From: Pelomonas parva
GTDB lineage: Bacteria; Pseudomonadota; Gammaproteobacteria; Burkholderiales; Burkholderiaceae_C
Direction: 5' to 3'
Assembly: GCF_043555835.1 (NCBI RefSeq)
Contig: NZ_JBIGHV010000005.1
Span: forward strand, 186,001 to 250,000
DNA: 64,000 nucleotides
Below are positions 10,022-19,091 of this stretch, in pieces; the first letter of the stretch is position 1; the number at the start of each line of letters is the position of its first letter. The translations under genes were made by a program, and so were the position numbers. Below the pieces are notes generated by a model that was not told where the DNA came from, ran no database searches, and was given only the letters and a program-made list of their open reading frames with translations.

Positions 10022-11038
10022 TCAAATTCGGTCGCGCGTGGTCTGGCGGCGCTGGGCGGCGTGGGTGGCCAGAAAGGCGCGTGCTGCCTCGGTGTCGGCG
10101 GCAATGGCGGCCGTGAGCGCATCCAGCCCGTCGTACTTGGCTTCGTCGCGAAGTTTGTGCAGCAGTTCCACGCGGGCGAGTTTACCGTAGCCCCCCTCGG
10201 GAGACAGTGGCCAGCTCAGGCAGTGCACCTCTAGCAGGACCCGGCCCGCGTCCTCGACGGTGGGCCGGCGACCGAGACTGGCGACACCGGCCAAAGGCTC
10301 TGGCGACAGGCCATGCACGAGGACCGCGAAGATGCCGCTGGCGGCCGGCTTGTCGTGTGCGAAGCGCAGGTTCAGCGTGCGAAAGCCATCGGCGGCGCCG
10401 GCTGCGGATTCGCCCAGTTGGCGCCCCAGCTTGCGGCCATGCGTGACATGACCCGTGATGGCATAGGGCCGGCCGAGCAGCGCTGCCGCAGCCGCCATGT
10501 CACCGTCGGCAAGCGCCTCGCGCACGGCCGAGCTGCTGACGCGCAGGCCGTGCACTTCATAGCTCATCATGCGGGCCACGTCGAAGCCCTTCGCCTGACC
10601 GGCGGCGTCCAGCGTCGCATAGTCGCCCTGCCGCTTGGCGCCGAAGCGGAAGTCGTCACCGACCAGCACGTAGCGCGCGCCCAGCCCTTCCTGCAGCACC
10701 CGGCGGATGAAGTCCTGCGCCGGCAGCGAGGCCAGCTGTTCGTCAAAGCGCAGGATGACGACCTGGTCGACACCGCAGCGCTCCAGCTCAACCAGCTTGT
10801 CGCGCAGATTGGCGATGCGGGCGGGCGCCAGCTCCGGTTTGCCGGCTTTGGTGGCGAAGAAATCGCGCGGATGCGGCTCGAAGGTCATCACGCAAGTCGG
10901 CAGGCCGCGGTGGCGGGCCTCGGACTGCAGCAGCGCCAGCATGGCCTGGTGGCCGCGGTGCACGCCGTCGAAGTTGCCGATGGTCAGCGCACAGGCAGGC
11001 GCGATGCCGGGGTGGTGAAAGCCTCTGAAAACTCGCAT
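10022..11038 (-). CDS. ribF: Bifunctional riboflavin kinase/FMN adenylyltransferase
   Basis: This 338-residue enzyme turns riboflavin into FMN and FAD. The N-terminal adenylyltransferase domain has TIGNFDGVHRGHQAML and VGDDFRFG. The C-terminal flavokinase domain begins near GRPYAITGHVTHGRKLGRQLG. In the family this is followed at once by the Mg-ATP loop (consensus FPTAN or FPTLN). Here nine residues (ESAAGAADG) intervene and the loop reads FRTLNL, keeping Thr and Asn but replacing Pro by Arg. The downstream sequence (SGIFAVLVHGL onward) is normal. The start is at ATG 11038; an in-frame ATG at 11047 is possible. Confidence 0.95.
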   Translation of the reverse strand: MRVFRGFHHPGIAPACALTIGNFDGVHRGHQAMLALLQSEARHRGLPTCVMTFEPHPRDFFATKAGKPELAPARIANLRDKLVELERCGVDQVVILRFDEQLASLPAQDFIRRVLQEGLGARYVLVGDDFRFGAKRQGDYATLDAAGQAKGFDVARMMSYEVHGLRVSSSAVREALADGDMAAAAALLGRPYAITGHVTHGRKLGRQLGESAAGAADGFRTLNLRFAHDKPAASGIFAVLVHGLSPEPLAGVASLGRRPTVEDAGRVLLEVHCLSWPLSPEGGYGKLARVELLHKLRDEAKYDGLDALTAAIAADTEAARAFLATHAAQRRQTTRDRI

Positions 11039-11060
11039 CGGGCTCATTGTCCCTGCTGCG

Positions 11061-11786
11061 TCACGAGCCCCAGACCTCGGCAGGGCTCGAAACCCAGCGC
11101 CATTCACCGGGCTTGAGGTCGGCCGGCAGCGTCAGCGCACCGAACTGCGGCCGGTGCAGCGCCTCGACGCGGTTGCCGACGGCCGCGACCATGCGCTTGA
11201 CCTGGTGGTACTTGCCTTCGATCAGCGTCAGCCGCAGCAGCGTCTCGTCGACGATCTCGGCGCCCTCGGCATGGGTGATTTCGCTGCCCGGCTTGCCTTC
11301 GGCCTCGCGCAGCTCCACGCCGGTCTTCAGCCGCTCCACCATCTCGGCCGTCAGCGGATGCTTGCAGCGCGCCTCGTAGACCTTGGGCACATGGTGCTTG
11401 GGCGAGGTCAGCTTGTGGATCAACGTGCCGTCGTCGGTCAGCAGCAGCAGGCCGGTCGTGTCTTCGTCCAGTCTGCCGATGGGTTGCACGCCGCGCTCGC
11501 GCAACGGCGCGGGCAGCAGGCTGAGCACGCTGGGGTGGTGCTTGGGCTTCTGTGAGCACTCATAGCCGGCGGGCTTGTTCAGGAGGACCAGCGCCTTGTC
11601 AAAGAAGGGCCAGGTCTGGCCGGCGACCTCGAACTGAAGGCCAGCCGTGTCGAACTCGGCCCAGGGCTCGTCGACGACCTCGCCCGCAACCTTGACCTCG
11701 CCGTGGCCGATCAGCCCAGCGCACAGGCGCCGGGTGCCGAAGCCTTGGGAGAACAGGATCTGGTCGAGTCGCAGCGGTTTGGCCAT
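11061..11786 (-). CDS. rsuA: 16S rRNA pseudouridine-516 synthase
   Basis: This 241-residue enzyme is predicted to modify U516 of 16S rRNA. An N-terminal S4 RNA-binding domain (about residues 1-60) precedes the catalytic domain, which has GRLDEDTTGLLLLTDDG holding the nucleophilic Asp. The RsuA-type block KYHQVKRMVAAVGNRV follows. The start at 11786 yields MAKPLRLDQILFSQGFG, a standard S4 beginning. It ends 22 bases before the ribF start on the same strand, so co-transcription is likely. Confidence 0.92.
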   Translation of the reverse strand: MAKPLRLDQILFSQGFGTRRLCAGLIGHGEVKVAGEVVDEPWAEFDTAGLQFEVAGQTWPFFDKALVLLNKPAGYECSQKPKHHPSVLSLLPAPLRERGVQPIGRLDEDTTGLLLLTDDGTLIHKLTSPKHHVPKVYEARCKHPLTAEMVERLKTGVELREAEGKPGSEITHAEGAEIVDETLLRLTLIEGKYHQVKRMVAAVGNRVEALHRPQFGALTLPADLKPGEWRWVSSPAEVWGS

Positions 11787-11817
11787 GCCCCAGATTGTCG
11801 GGCCTCGGCCCCGCATC

Positions 11818-12945
11818 TCAGGCAAACACGCCGGCCGTGTCCTGCATGCGCTGGCTGATTTCGCCGAGGTGGTGCAGCGTGTCGCCCCACTGCATCTCCA
11901 TGACGGTCAGGCGCTTGAAGTAGTGGCTGCCGGCATATTCGTCAGTGACGCCGATGCCGCCGTGCAGCTGCGTGCATTGCTGGCCGACGAAGCGCATCGA
12001 GTTGCCGAGCTGGACCTTGGCTTGCGACAGCGCGCGGCGGCGCACGGCGGGCATGTCGCCCAGGCGCAGGGTCGCGTAGTAGCTCATGGAGCGGGCCAGT
12101 TCGAGCTGCATCTTCACGTCGGCGATGCGGTGCTTGAGGGCCTGGAAGCTGGCGATCACGACACCGAACTGCTTGCGCGTGTTCATGTATTCGACGGTCA
12201 GTGCCAGGTATTTCTCCATGACGCCAATCGCTTCGGCCGCTTGCGCAGCGATGCCGATGTCCGCGGCCAGCTCCAGCAGCGCGAGGCCTTGGTCCGGGCC
12301 GGCGATGAGCTGGGCGGGCGTGTTGTCGAAATGAACTTCGGCCGCGCGGGAGCCGTCGTGAAGCGAATACGGCCGCGTCTGCACGCCGGCGGCCGAGCGC
12401 TCGACGAGGTAGAGGGCAACGCCGTGCGGCGCGTCGTCGCTGCCGGCGAAGCGGGCCGGCACGATGAAGGCATCAGCCACGTCGCCTGCGGGCACGAGGC
12501 TCTTGACGCCGGTCAGCCTGCCGTCGACGGCACGTGTGGCGACCCGGTTCAGGCGGTAGCGCGACCTGGCCTCCTGGTGTGCCAGCACGACCAGCGCCTC
12601 GCCACCGGCAATGCGCGGCAGCCAGGCGGCCTGCAGTTCGTCCGGCGCCTGGCTCAACACGGCCGGCGCGATCAGCGCGCCCTGGGCCACCGGCTCCATG
12701 ACGAGACCCCGGCCCAGCTCTTCCATGACCACCATGGCCTCGACCGCGCCGAAGCCGAGGCCGCCATGGGCCTCGGGCACGGCCAGCGCGGTCAGGCCCA
12801 GGCCGGCCAGGCCGTCCCATGCGGCACGGTCGAAGCCACCTGCCCGCGCGATCTGCGAGCGGCGCTCGAAGCTGTAGTCCTTGTCGACGAAACGGCGCAC
12901 CGCGTCGCGCAGGGCTTCCTGGTCTTCACTGAAATCGAAATCCAT
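11818..12945 (-). CDS. Acyl-CoA dehydrogenase, PimD-like subunit
   Basis: This 375-residue flavoprotein has the acyl-CoA dehydrogenase fold: N-terminal helical domain, central beta domain, and C-terminal helical domain ending in QQCTQLHGGIGVTDEY. The N-terminus MDFDFSEDQEALRDAVRRFV and the overall pattern resemble the small subunit of pimeloyl-CoA dehydrogenase (PimD). It lies 15 bases after the larger acyl-CoA dehydrogenase gene. Such adjacent pairs usually make a heteromeric enzyme. The acyl substrate is not readable; a dicarboxyl-CoA or branched acyl chain is an inference from the family. Confidence 0.85.
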   Translation of the reverse strand: MDFDFSEDQEALRDAVRRFVDKDYSFERRSQIARAGGFDRAAWDGLAGLGLTALAVPEAHGGLGFGAVEAMVVMEELGRGLVMEPVAQGALIAPAVLSQAPDELQAAWLPRIAGGEALVVLAHQEARSRYRLNRVATRAVDGRLTGVKSLVPAGDVADAFIVPARFAGSDDAPHGVALYLVERSAAGVQTRPYSLHDGSRAAEVHFDNTPAQLIAGPDQGLALLELAADIGIAAQAAEAIGVMEKYLALTVEYMNTRKQFGVVIASFQALKHRIADVKMQLELARSMSYYATLRLGDMPAVRRRALSQAKVQLGNSMRFVGQQCTQLHGGIGVTDEYAGSHYFKRLTVMEMQWGDTLHHLGEISQRMQDTAGVFA

Positions 12946-12960
12946 GTTCTTGTCTCCCGC

Positions 12961-14160
12961 TCAGCCGAGCACGGTCTGGGCAACGATGTTGCGTTGCACT
13001 TCGTTCGAGCCGCCGTAGATCGTCGTCTTGCGGACGTTCAGGTAGTTGCCGGTCAGCGGGATGGCATGCGATGCACCGCCCAGCCAGGCGCCGCCCAGCC
13101 ACTGGTCGCCCTGCCAGCCGGCTTCCATCGCCTCGTGGATGTGGGGCAGGGCCAGCGGGCCACCGGCCAGCATCATCAGCTCGGTGTAGCGCTGCTGCAG
13201 CTCGCTGCCGCGGATCTTCAACAGGCCCGCGACGTCCAGCGGCTGCTTGCCCGTGCGCTCGCCGGACAGCACGCGCAGCACCATCATTTCCAGCGCGACG
13301 ACATCGACCTCGCACAGCGCGATCTGGTCGCGGAAGCGCTGGTCGTCCATCAAGCCCTCGGCCTTGGCGATGCGCTTGAGCCGCTCCAGCTCGCGCTTGG
13401 CGCGGTTCACGTCGGCGATGTTGGTTCGTTCGTGCGAGAGCAGGTGCTTGGCATAGGTCCAGCCCTTGTTCTCCTCGCCAATCAGGTTCTCGGCCGGCAC
13501 CTCGACGTTGTCGAACCAGACCTCGTTCACCTCGTGCTCGCCGTCCAGCATGATGATGGGCTTGACGCTGACGCCGGGCGTGGTCATGTCGATCAGCAGG
13601 AAGCTGATGCCGGTCTGCGGCTTGCCCTCAGAGGACGTGCGCACCAGGCAGAAGATCCAGTCGCCGTACTGACCCAGCGTGGTCCAGGTCTTCTGGCCGT
13701 TGACGATGTACTTGTCGCCCTGGCGTTCAGCGCGGCACTTCAGGGAGGCCAGGTCGGAGCCCGAGCCAGGTTCGCTGTAGCCCTGGCTCCACCAGACCTC
13801 GCCGCTCATGATGCCGGGCAGGAAGCGCTGCTGCTGCTCCGGCGTGCCGAAGGCCATGATGACCGGCGCCACCATCACCGGGCCGAAGGGCACGATGCGC
13901 GGCGCGCAGGCGAGGGCGCATTCCTCTTCAAACAGGTGGCGTTGGATGGCATTCCAGCCCGGGCCGCCGAACTGCGCGGGCCAGGCCCAGCCATGCCAGC
14001 CCTTGGTGCCCAGGATCTTGGCCCAGCGCTGCAGGTCATCCTTGTTCAGGCGCAGCGCGTGTCTCACCTTGTGGGCGATGTCGGCCGGCAGGTTGGTGCG
14101 CACCCATTCGCGCACCTCGGCGCGGAAGGCCAGCTCCGCATCGGTGAAGTTGAGGTCCAT
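12961..14160 (-). CDS. Acyl-CoA dehydrogenase, PimC-like subunit
   Basis: This 399-residue acyl-CoA dehydrogenase resembles the large subunit of pimeloyl-CoA dehydrogenase (PimC). Visible blocks are WSQGYSEPGSGSDLASL (FAD/substrate site), VNGQKTWTTLGQYGDW and the C-terminal YGGSNEVQRNIVAQ. It precedes the PimD-like gene by 15 bases, and both probably transfer electrons to ETF. It is likely first in its operon: the upstream neighbour ends in a strong terminator at 14258-14283. Confidence 0.87.
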   Translation of the reverse strand: MDLNFTDAELAFRAEVREWVRTNLPADIAHKVRHALRLNKDDLQRWAKILGTKGWHGWAWPAQFGGPGWNAIQRHLFEEECALACAPRIVPFGPVMVAPVIMAFGTPEQQQRFLPGIMSGEVWWSQGYSEPGSGSDLASLKCRAERQGDKYIVNGQKTWTTLGQYGDWIFCLVRTSSEGKPQTGISFLLIDMTTPGVSVKPIIMLDGEHEVNEVWFDNVEVPAENLIGEENKGWTYAKHLLSHERTNIADVNRAKRELERLKRIAKAEGLMDDQRFRDQIALCEVDVVALEMMVLRVLSGERTGKQPLDVAGLLKIRGSELQQRYTELMMLAGGPLALPHIHEAMEAGWQGDQWLGGAWLGGASHAIPLTGNYLNVRKTTIYGGSNEVQRNIVAQTVLG

Positions 14161-14257
14161 GTCTCGCTGCGTCTGATTGGAATGCCGGGCGTTTTAGCAC
14201 GGTCGTTCGTATCTGCGCTGTCCTGCCAGGGACAGCGTGGCGAGTGGGCTCAAAAGC

Positions 14258-14283
14258 AAAAAGGCACTCCGAAGAGTGCCTTT
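14258..14283 (-). terminator. Strong rho-independent terminator
   Basis: A perfect 10-bp stem (14260-14269 and 14274-14283) is closed on the minus strand by the stable tetraloop TTCG and followed by a run of T (plus-strand A at 14258-14262). It terminates the PEP-CTERM gene that ends at 14302 and separates it from the acyl-CoA dehydrogenase genes. Confidence 0.93.
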
Positions 14284-14301
14284 CGTGCGGCGTGCCGATG
14301 C

Positions 14302-15222
14302 TCAGCCTTGCGCGGCGCGGCGACGGCGCACACCCAATATGCCAGCCAGTGCGACACCTGCAAGCGCCAAGCTGGTCGGCTCCGGCGCCTGGTTGGTGGT
14401 GACGTCCTTGCTGGCGAAGGTCAGCAGCTTGATGTAGTCATTGTTGGTGTCAAACGTGGCCCCACCGCCGAAATTGCTGTTGTAGGCGGAGATCAACCAC
14501 CAGCTCGACACGACATCCTTCTTGCCTCCAGCCGCGTCACCGTCGTTAACCGTGCGCGTGACGTTGGTGCCGCTGGAATAGTTGGCGGCAGGGCCTGGGT
14601 CGAAACCATTCGCACCGCTGTCTTCGATGAGTGCCCATCCGGCACCGGCGGTCAGCGTTGATGCGGACTTGCCGACGACCAGAGCATCGGCCTTTTGGCC
14701 GTCATTCAAGCCTGCGCCGAAAGTTCCTGTGTAGGCCATCAAGGTGAAGTCGGCGTCATTCTGGCGCCAGCCAATCGTGACCTTGTCGAGCGCGACTGCA
14801 GTGTCGAACTTCAGAAGGATCAGGTCCGGTGCACCATTCGTCGGGCTGTTGTCCAGCGCGTGTTGCGGCGACCCGGTGTTGGTCGCAATCTCGTAGGCGC
14901 TCTTGACGGCGACGCCGTCGCTGCTCATCGCAGCCAGTTGAGCATCCTGGTAGGTGCCCGTGGCGCCCGTGACTGCTCCCGACGTATTTCGGACGGCACC
15001 TGCGCCATAGGCCCACATCGTCAGGCCGTTGGTGTCGCCGTCGGTCGCCGCGCATTTCGCCGAGTTGCCAACGGTCGTGCCGAGGTTTGTGCCGATGGCC
15101 GCCTGGCAGGCACTGGCGTTGATGCCCCAAGTCGACGCAGCTTGGGCTTGTGACATGGCTGCCAGCAAAGTGCAGCCCGATACCAGGGCTAAAGCCAACT
15201 TCCGTTTTGCAGCAATGGTCAT
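14302..15222 (-). CDS. PEP-CTERM surface protein, XDP1-like
   Basis: This 306-residue exported protein has a signal peptide of about 28 residues (ending AQA). A Gly/Ala/Asn/Thr-rich body follows, and then a sorting tail: QAPEPTSLALAGVALAGI, then LGVRRRR. Blocks such as FDTAVALDKVTIGW, DFTLMAYTG and SSWWLISAYN resemble the exosortase-dependent surface protein family XDP1 as I recall it; this assignment needs a profile search. Its base composition is less GC-rich than its neighbours, as is common for PEP-CTERM proteins. It lies directly downstream of the PrsT-like gene on the same strand. The 152-base gap between them is AT-rich and probably carries its promoter. Confidence 0.8.
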   Translation of the reverse strand: MTIAAKRKLALALVSGCTLLAAMSQAQAASTWGINASACQAAIGTNLGTTVGNSAKCAATDGDTNGLTMWAYGAGAVRNTSGAVTGATGTYQDAQLAAMSSDGVAVKSAYEIATNTGSPQHALDNSPTNGAPDLILLKFDTAVALDKVTIGWRQNDADFTLMAYTGTFGAGLNDGQKADALVVGKSASTLTAGAGWALIEDSGANGFDPGPAANYSSGTNVTRTVNDGDAAGGKKDVVSSWWLISAYNSNFGGGATFDTNNDYIKLLTFASKDVTTNQAPEPTSLALAGVALAGILGVRRRRAAQG

Positions 15223-15374
15223 GAATTTCTCCGATTTGCTCGTTCTATTTGAATCACATCGAAATTAGCAAATTCAATGCCAGATTCGTGAAGCTATGTC
15301 CGACAGGCACTTAGACGCGCATCGAAACTTTGTGTGACTGAAATGTAAAGCCTTCCGACGGTAGATCCATCCCC

Positions 15375-18227
15375 TCACTTGAGTGCATCTAGCAGTCGTT
15401 TGGCGGCCTCGCGGCTCTCAAAGCTTGGGTAGTCCCTGATGGCTGCAGTCAATTCCTCGCGGGCCTCCGTGCGCTTGCCGACTTTTGCCAACACGGCAGC
15501 GAGGTGGTACCGGATGTCGGGGTTGTTGGGCGCGCGCAGTCGCGCATCGCGTAACTTGATCAAAGCGGCGTCGGTCTGGCCGTCCTCGAACAGGGCCCAG
15601 CCCAGCGTGTCGGTGATCAGGGCGTTGTTCGGCCTGATGAGCAAGGCTTTTTCGGCCGTCTGGATTGCAGCCTTGGGATTCTTGAGGGCCAGATGGACAT
15701 TGCTGAGGTTGTTCAGGGCCTCGGCGTCGGCGTCAGCGATTTTCAGCACGGCTTCGTACTCTGCTTTCGAGCGCGCGAAGTCGGCGTTCCGAGCATGGTG
15801 GTTGGCCAGTGCCTTGCGAATGTTCAGGTCGCGGGGATTGCGCTTCAGCCAGGCCTCGGCCGCAGCGCGTGCTTCCCCGGGTTGGCCTTTGGCGCTCAGC
15901 AACTCGAACAGGGGTCGCAAAGTGGTCGATGTTGGCTGTACGCTGAAGGCTTGGCGGTACGCCGCGATCGCTGCGGCGGGTTGTCCGCGGGCCGCCGCAA
16001 TGTCGCCCAGCAACTGGTGGCCGACAGGGAGTTTTGGGTGCTGCTGGATGATGCGCTTGGCGCGCGCTTCAGCCATGGCTGACTCATTGCGCTGCAGATC
16101 GATGGTGGCCATCAGCACGTTGGCGGGCAGGAAATCCGGGCTGCTGCCGAGTGCCTTGTCGAGGCTGTAGTTCGCCGCAGCCAGGTCGCCGGCGGTCACC
16201 TGCATCGCGGCGATGTCCGTCTGGATCTGTGCATTCGACCCGGCGCGGCGGGAGGCGTTCACAAGTGTGTGGCGTGCGCCGCTCGCATTGCCGTTTGCAA
16301 GTTGTGCACGTGCGTAGATGGACAGAATCCCTACGTCATCAGGTGCTTTGGCAAGCAGGCTCTTGGCGGCCTCCATGGCCTGGCTGGGGCGGTTGAGCTT
16401 GAGGTGCATTTCCACCAGCGCAAAATCCGCGCGAGTGTCGGTTTTGGCGGAAAGCTGAGCCACGTTCTCAAGCAACCGCTGTGCTTCATCAAGCTTGCCC
16501 ATTCGCTGTTGCAGCACGGCCTGGTCGAACATCGCTTCGGTGTTTCGCTCATCCAACTTCAGGATGGCCTTGAGTCGACGCGAGGCGCTTTCGTAGGCGT
16601 TGGCCGCGATGTCGAGGCGGGCCAATCCGAGTTGTGGGGCGATGAGCTTCGGGTCCGCCGCGTAGGCCGCCTCGAAATGTCGACGGGCGGTGCCGAAATC
16701 ACCCGCCTTGGCCCTGGCCACGCCGGCGAGGTTGAGGAAGACGGCGTTGCCAGCTTGCTGCTTGAGCAGTGCATCAGCGACTTCGACGGCCTTGGCGGGG
16801 AGGTTCTCGCGCAGATACAGCGCGATCAGACCCATGCCGGCTTGGACCTGACGCGGATCTTTCTTGAAGGCGGTGAGCAACTGCGCACGGGCGCTGCTCG
16901 AGTCGCCGCCCTGATAGAGGGCCATGCCCAGGGCGGTGTGGAACTCAGGGCGATCCCGGGTCTTGAGGGCTTCCTCCATCAATTGGCTGGCCTTGTGGTG
17001 CCGGCCCTTGCCGAGATAGGCGGCGGACAGCATCGTCAGCGCCTGACCGTCGTTCGAGACGAGTTTGAGGTAGGACTCAAGCACCTCGATGGCCTGGTCG
17101 GGGTTGTTTTCCTGCAGGCTGATTCGCGCCAGCATCTTGCTGGCCGGCGTCATGGGTTGGGCGCGGCAGAAGAGTTCGAGGAAAGGTTTTGCCTTGCCCA
17201 ATTCATCCAGCTCGTAGTGAGCCATGCCGGCCAGCAAGAGCAGCTGCGGACGGTACCGTATGAACTCGATGGGGACCGGATCGAGCAGGGCAACAACTTC
17301 CTGCAAGGCCGCTTTGGCAGCCACGCGGTCGCCGGCCCGGCTGGACAGCAGCGCCTTCAAGTAGGCGGCACGAGGTTCGCGCAGCAACTGCTTGCGCGCG
17401 GCTTCAACGTCAGCAAGCGCATCTGCGTCGCGGTGGCTGTCGATGTAGAGACCCGCGCGCGCCAGTCGTGACTCGATGTGACGGGTGTCGAGTTTCAGGG
17501 CCTCGCTGTAGCCGGCGATTGCTGCCGCGATATCGCCGCTGAGGTGACTGATGCTCGCGCGCTGGTAGTGAGCCTCGGCAAGGTTCGGGGACAGTTTGAG
17601 CGCTGTGTCTGCGGCAAGGGTGGCCTCTTTGAACTGGCGCGCACGTACCCGCACCGGCACCTCGGCAAGCCAGGTTTCCGGCGCGTTGCGATCAATCGCG
17701 CGGGCCTCTTCGATGGACTGGAGCGCGTTGGCCTGGCTACCTAGGTCTGCATAGGCAGTTGCCCGCTGAAGCAGGACTGCCAGCCGCACGCTGTTGGGCA
17801 GGCCGGCTGGCGCCATGCGTGCCTGCTCCAGCAATTGCTGGTGCTTGCCCTGGGCCAGCAGCGCCTGACCCAGGATGACCGCCACTTCGGCCCTATCCAC
17901 ACCCAGTCGCAGCGCCTCGGCGATGGCAACCTCAGCGGCAGCGACCTGGCCGTCCATCATGAGTGCGCGTCCAAGCAGCAACTGGACCGGAAGCAAGGTC
18001 TTGTCGATCTGCAGGGCATTCTTCAGTTGGACGATGGCGCCGGAAACGTCCTTCCTGTCGAAACGAACCTGCGCGTCTTCGTAGTAGCGCGCGGCCTTTT
18101 CCCTGGATGTCTGTGCCGAGACAGGCGACATGGTCCCCGCCACCAGCAGCGCGCAGAGCAGGCCGGCCAACCTAGGGCTGAAGTGGGTGCGGGCAGATTG
18201 GCCTGTGAGGCCATTGAATTTGGTCAT
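15375..18227 (-). CDS. prsT: PEP-CTERM/exosortase system TPR protein, PrsT-like
   Basis: This 950-residue exported protein consists almost wholly of tetratricopeptide repeats (about 20 units), after a signal peptide around residues 18-38 (LLCALLVAGTMSPVSA). The opening EKAARYYEDAQVRFDRKDVSGA and the length match PrsT, the TPR protein encoded in exosortase A loci. Most PrsT proteins are described as lipoproteins, but no canonical lipobox is visible here (the only nearby Cys follows Leu-Leu). PrsT is thought to help build the exopolysaccharide/PEP-CTERM export machinery. The rest of such a locus (xrtA, prsK, prsR) is not in the window. Confidence 0.82.
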   Translation of the reverse strand: MTKFNGLTGQSARTHFSPRLAGLLCALLVAGTMSPVSAQTSREKAARYYEDAQVRFDRKDVSGAIVQLKNALQIDKTLLPVQLLLGRALMMDGQVAAAEVAIAEALRLGVDRAEVAVILGQALLAQGKHQQLLEQARMAPAGLPNSVRLAVLLQRATAYADLGSQANALQSIEEARAIDRNAPETWLAEVPVRVRARQFKEATLAADTALKLSPNLAEAHYQRASISHLSGDIAAAIAGYSEALKLDTRHIESRLARAGLYIDSHRDADALADVEAARKQLLREPRAAYLKALLSSRAGDRVAAKAALQEVVALLDPVPIEFIRYRPQLLLLAGMAHYELDELGKAKPFLELFCRAQPMTPASKMLARISLQENNPDQAIEVLESYLKLVSNDGQALTMLSAAYLGKGRHHKASQLMEEALKTRDRPEFHTALGMALYQGGDSSSARAQLLTAFKKDPRQVQAGMGLIALYLRENLPAKAVEVADALLKQQAGNAVFLNLAGVARAKAGDFGTARRHFEAAYAADPKLIAPQLGLARLDIAANAYESASRRLKAILKLDERNTEAMFDQAVLQQRMGKLDEAQRLLENVAQLSAKTDTRADFALVEMHLKLNRPSQAMEAAKSLLAKAPDDVGILSIYARAQLANGNASGARHTLVNASRRAGSNAQIQTDIAAMQVTAGDLAAANYSLDKALGSSPDFLPANVLMATIDLQRNESAMAEARAKRIIQQHPKLPVGHQLLGDIAAARGQPAAAIAAYRQAFSVQPTSTTLRPLFELLSAKGQPGEARAAAEAWLKRNPRDLNIRKALANHHARNADFARSKAEYEAVLKIADADAEALNNLSNVHLALKNPKAAIQTAEKALLIRPNNALITDTLGWALFEDGQTDAALIKLRDARLRAPNNPDIRYHLAAVLAKVGKRTEAREELTAAIRDYPSFESREAAKRLLDALK

Positions 18228-18283
18228 GACGCTCTGTTCAGGCGCGGGTGGGGCCGGATGATAGGGGCGGCCCCGTTGCCGGA

Positions 18284-18922
18284 TCAGTAGCGAAGCTCCA
18301 GCGTCATGACATCGTTCTCGCGCCGCATCTGGAAGCGGTTCAGGAAGCTGTTGCCCAGCAACACATCGTTCATCTGGCCTGGAATGACGATGGCGACGAC
18401 GTCGCGGACTTCGACCTCGCCGATGCGGATGCTGGCCAACTGGATCATGTACGCCGGCACCGCGCCGTTGGCGGTCTGCGTGACGATGCGCTTGCCGTTG
18501 ACGAAGCGCAGGCCCAGGCGCTCCGCCTCGATCTGGCTGATGGCGACGCTGGTGGCGCCGGTATCGACCAGGAAGCTGGTGACGTGGCCATTGATCGTGC
18601 CCAGCGTCGTGAAATGCCCGCCCGGGCCCATGGGCATGACGATGTGGCGCGGCGGCGCCGTTGTCGGCACGATGCGGCCCGGTGCGGCGCCGAGGACCAG
18701 GGTCTGGCGCCGGCCGGCGATCTCAACCGTGGCGCGGCCGTTCTCCAGTGCGACCAGCCGGACGCCCTTGGACACCTCGCCCATGCGGATGGTGCGAGGC
18801 TCGCCATCGATGAGGAACAGCGCTGCGCTGGTGCCCAGCATGCCATTGAGCTGCACCTGTGCCGGCGGCGGCAGCGGCTGCGCCGTCGCCAGGCCCAGGC
18901 CGAGCAGCAGCGGCACAAGCAT
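18284..18922 (-). CDS. Retropepsin-like aspartic protease, exported
   Basis: This 212-residue protein begins with a signal peptide (MLVPLLLGLGLATAQ). The second half is a single retropepsin-like domain with the active-site block FLVDTGATSVAIS and a later GNSFLNRF. This matches the clan AA aspartic protease family common in proteobacteria (TIGR02281-like). One domain carries only one Asp, so it should act as a dimer. Substrates are unknown. The start is at ATG 18922; the extended open frame to 19090 runs through the 87-bp repeat element and is not coding. Confidence 0.8.
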   Translation of the reverse strand: MLVPLLLGLGLATAQPLPPPAQVQLNGMLGTSAALFLIDGEPRTIRMGEVSKGVRLVALENGRATVEIAGRRQTLVLGAAPGRIVPTTAPPRHIVMPMGPGGHFTTLGTINGHVTSFLVDTGATSVAISQIEAERLGLRFVNGKRIVTQTANGAVPAYMIQLASIRIGEVEVRDVVAIVIPGQMNDVLLGNSFLNRFQMRRENDVMTLELRY

Positions 18923-18950
18923 GACGCGGCGCACGAACGTGGCGTATTCC

Positions 18951-19037
18951 GGGCCGAGCGCCGGGCCGCTCCCAAGCCGGCCCGGCTGGCGATGTGCTTG
19001 CCGGTCGAACCGGCAAGCATCGCCGTCCCCTTGGGGG
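18951..19037 (-). repeat. 87-bp interspersed structured repeat, copy A
   Basis: By hand alignment this stretch matches 40453-40539 over 87 columns without gaps and with 11 mismatches. Read on the minus strand it forms three successive hairpins: CCCC/GGGG at the 5' end, a long central stem GGCGATGCTTGCCGGT paired with ACCGGCAAGC-AC-ATCGCC across a TCG loop (one AC bulge), and CGGGCCGG/CCGGCCCG-type pairing near the 3' end. It lies in the 169-base gap between yajQ and the protease gene, 28 bases upstream of the protease start. Confidence 0.85.
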
Positions 19038-19091
19038 ACCGACCGGGCGCGCCCGCGTGCAGCGGTGCAGGGCTGGGCGAGGGGTGTCACT

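Noticed and set aside
11647..14661. About 1000-codon plus-strand open frame across the acyl-CoA dehydrogenases
   Set aside because: It is antisense to two clear acyl-CoA dehydrogenase genes and crosses their terminator region.
18923..19090. N-terminal extension of the aspartic protease through the repeat element
   Set aside because: The extension is the translated repeat, which resembles the same frame at copy B. The signal peptide begins at the ATG at 18922.
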